From Plasmodiophora brassicae (taxonomy: Eukaryota > Endomyxa > Phytomyxea > Plasmodiophorida > Plasmodiophoridae), in NCBI GenBank assembly GCA_039704465.1, contig JASFAU010000010.1:1200363-1264362 (forward strand): a stretch of DNA of 64,000 nt, in the 5' to 3' direction. Each line of letters starts with the position of its first letter. Within the stretch, counting starts at the first letter, position 1. Positions 63,567-64,000 of this stretch are shown here, in pieces. Below the pieces are notes generated by a model, which ran no database searches, was not told where the DNA came from, and saw only the letters and a list, made by a program, of their open reading frames with translations. Made by a program: the position numbers and the translations under genes.

Positions 63567-64000
63567 ACCCAGCACGGTTCACCTACATAGAGAAGATCCA
63601 GCTCTATGTGTTCAGGGCACGCAGCAGGGCGACAACAGAGCGTGGTATACATCGTCAGCCTCCATCACGCGGCAGTTTATAATGGTCAGAGTAGCTGCGA
63701 TGTGGTTTCGTTTGCGTTCATGCGATCTGCAAGCTGGGAGCTGTTCAGTGTCCCCCCTGCTGATAGGACCAAACCGAAGGCCCGGAGACCAGAACCTGTT
63801 CGGTACATTGACCTGCACTTAGCCACAGAGTATACGGTGACGGATATCAGTGGCGCGGGTAGACGATGCTTGTTGATCCGAGATTTGAACTTGCTGCTGA
63901 CGCTGCCGTTTGGGGCAACCTTATCTAAGCAGGACTGAGGTCGACGCTGTCGCGGAATTGACGTTCATGGACAATGGCGGAACGGATGTCACTGTGATAT
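63567..64000. other. Right edge, nothing recognised
   Basis: 3' flank of the HYDIN-like fragment. A short plus-strand frame at 63606-63938 has no recognisable domain. Confidence 0.4.

Overview
This window is nuclear DNA from a GC-rich, intron-dense, flagellated unicellular eukaryote. Eighteen short introns (about 50-64 bp) can be placed in one housekeeping gene (PRP8) by reading-frame continuity. A HYDIN-type axonemal protein implies a motile cilium. Bacterial-type solute-binding domains fused to class C GPCR or Cys-rich membrane modules, a fungal-type exonuclease/transposase ORF and a LAT-type amino-acid carrier together suggest a zoosporic fungus or a related obazoan protist. The taxon is inference, not proof.

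Layout. 0.4-6.1 kb: two tandem paralogous type I membrane proteins on the minus strand. 6.5-11 kb: a C2H2 zinc-finger protein, a six-exon biosynthetic threonine dehydratase, and an Arg/Asp-rich orphan convergent with it. 11.2-13.2 kb: an orphan gene with inverted partial copies, then a collapsed pseudo-duplicate of the threonine dehydratase/orphan junction. 13.3-17.0 kb: a class C GPCR-like protein (solute-binding ectodomain, chitobiase-C-like sandwich, 7TM), with a stray copy of its tail at 17.3 kb. 18.0-28.1 kb: a LAT-type amino-acid transporter, then a complete PRP8. 29.0-32.5 kb: a second receptor-like chimera (ProX-like domain, Cys-rich repeats, several TM segments).

32.6-42 kb is a graveyard of repeats. 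It holds a 1.5-kb palindrome, a nested palindrome, a smaller inverted repeat, dispersed duplications, an ankyrin-like ORF and a decayed non-LTR reverse transcriptase. 41.3-47 kb has an intronless multi-TM protein, a Crypton-like tyrosine recombinase and a membrane-anchored J-domain protein.

47.5-50.6 kb is a structurally complete pogo/Tc1-mariner-type element: TA duplication, terminal inverted repeats, and an intron-bearing DDE transposase with one frameshift. 52.9-58.5 kb is a second large element. Its multi-exon transposase-like gene carries a DEDDy 3'-5' exonuclease inside what look like split RNase H-fold segments. 60.5-63.6 kb is the C-terminal third or less of a HYDIN-like protein with apparent frameshifts.

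The single-copy genes do not form one pathway. The clearest themes are environmental sensing (five membrane proteins, two with bacterial nutrient-binding folds), amino-acid metabolism and transport, and repeated inverted duplication plus DNA transposition. All exon joins were made by eye from splice-site consensus and protein continuity.
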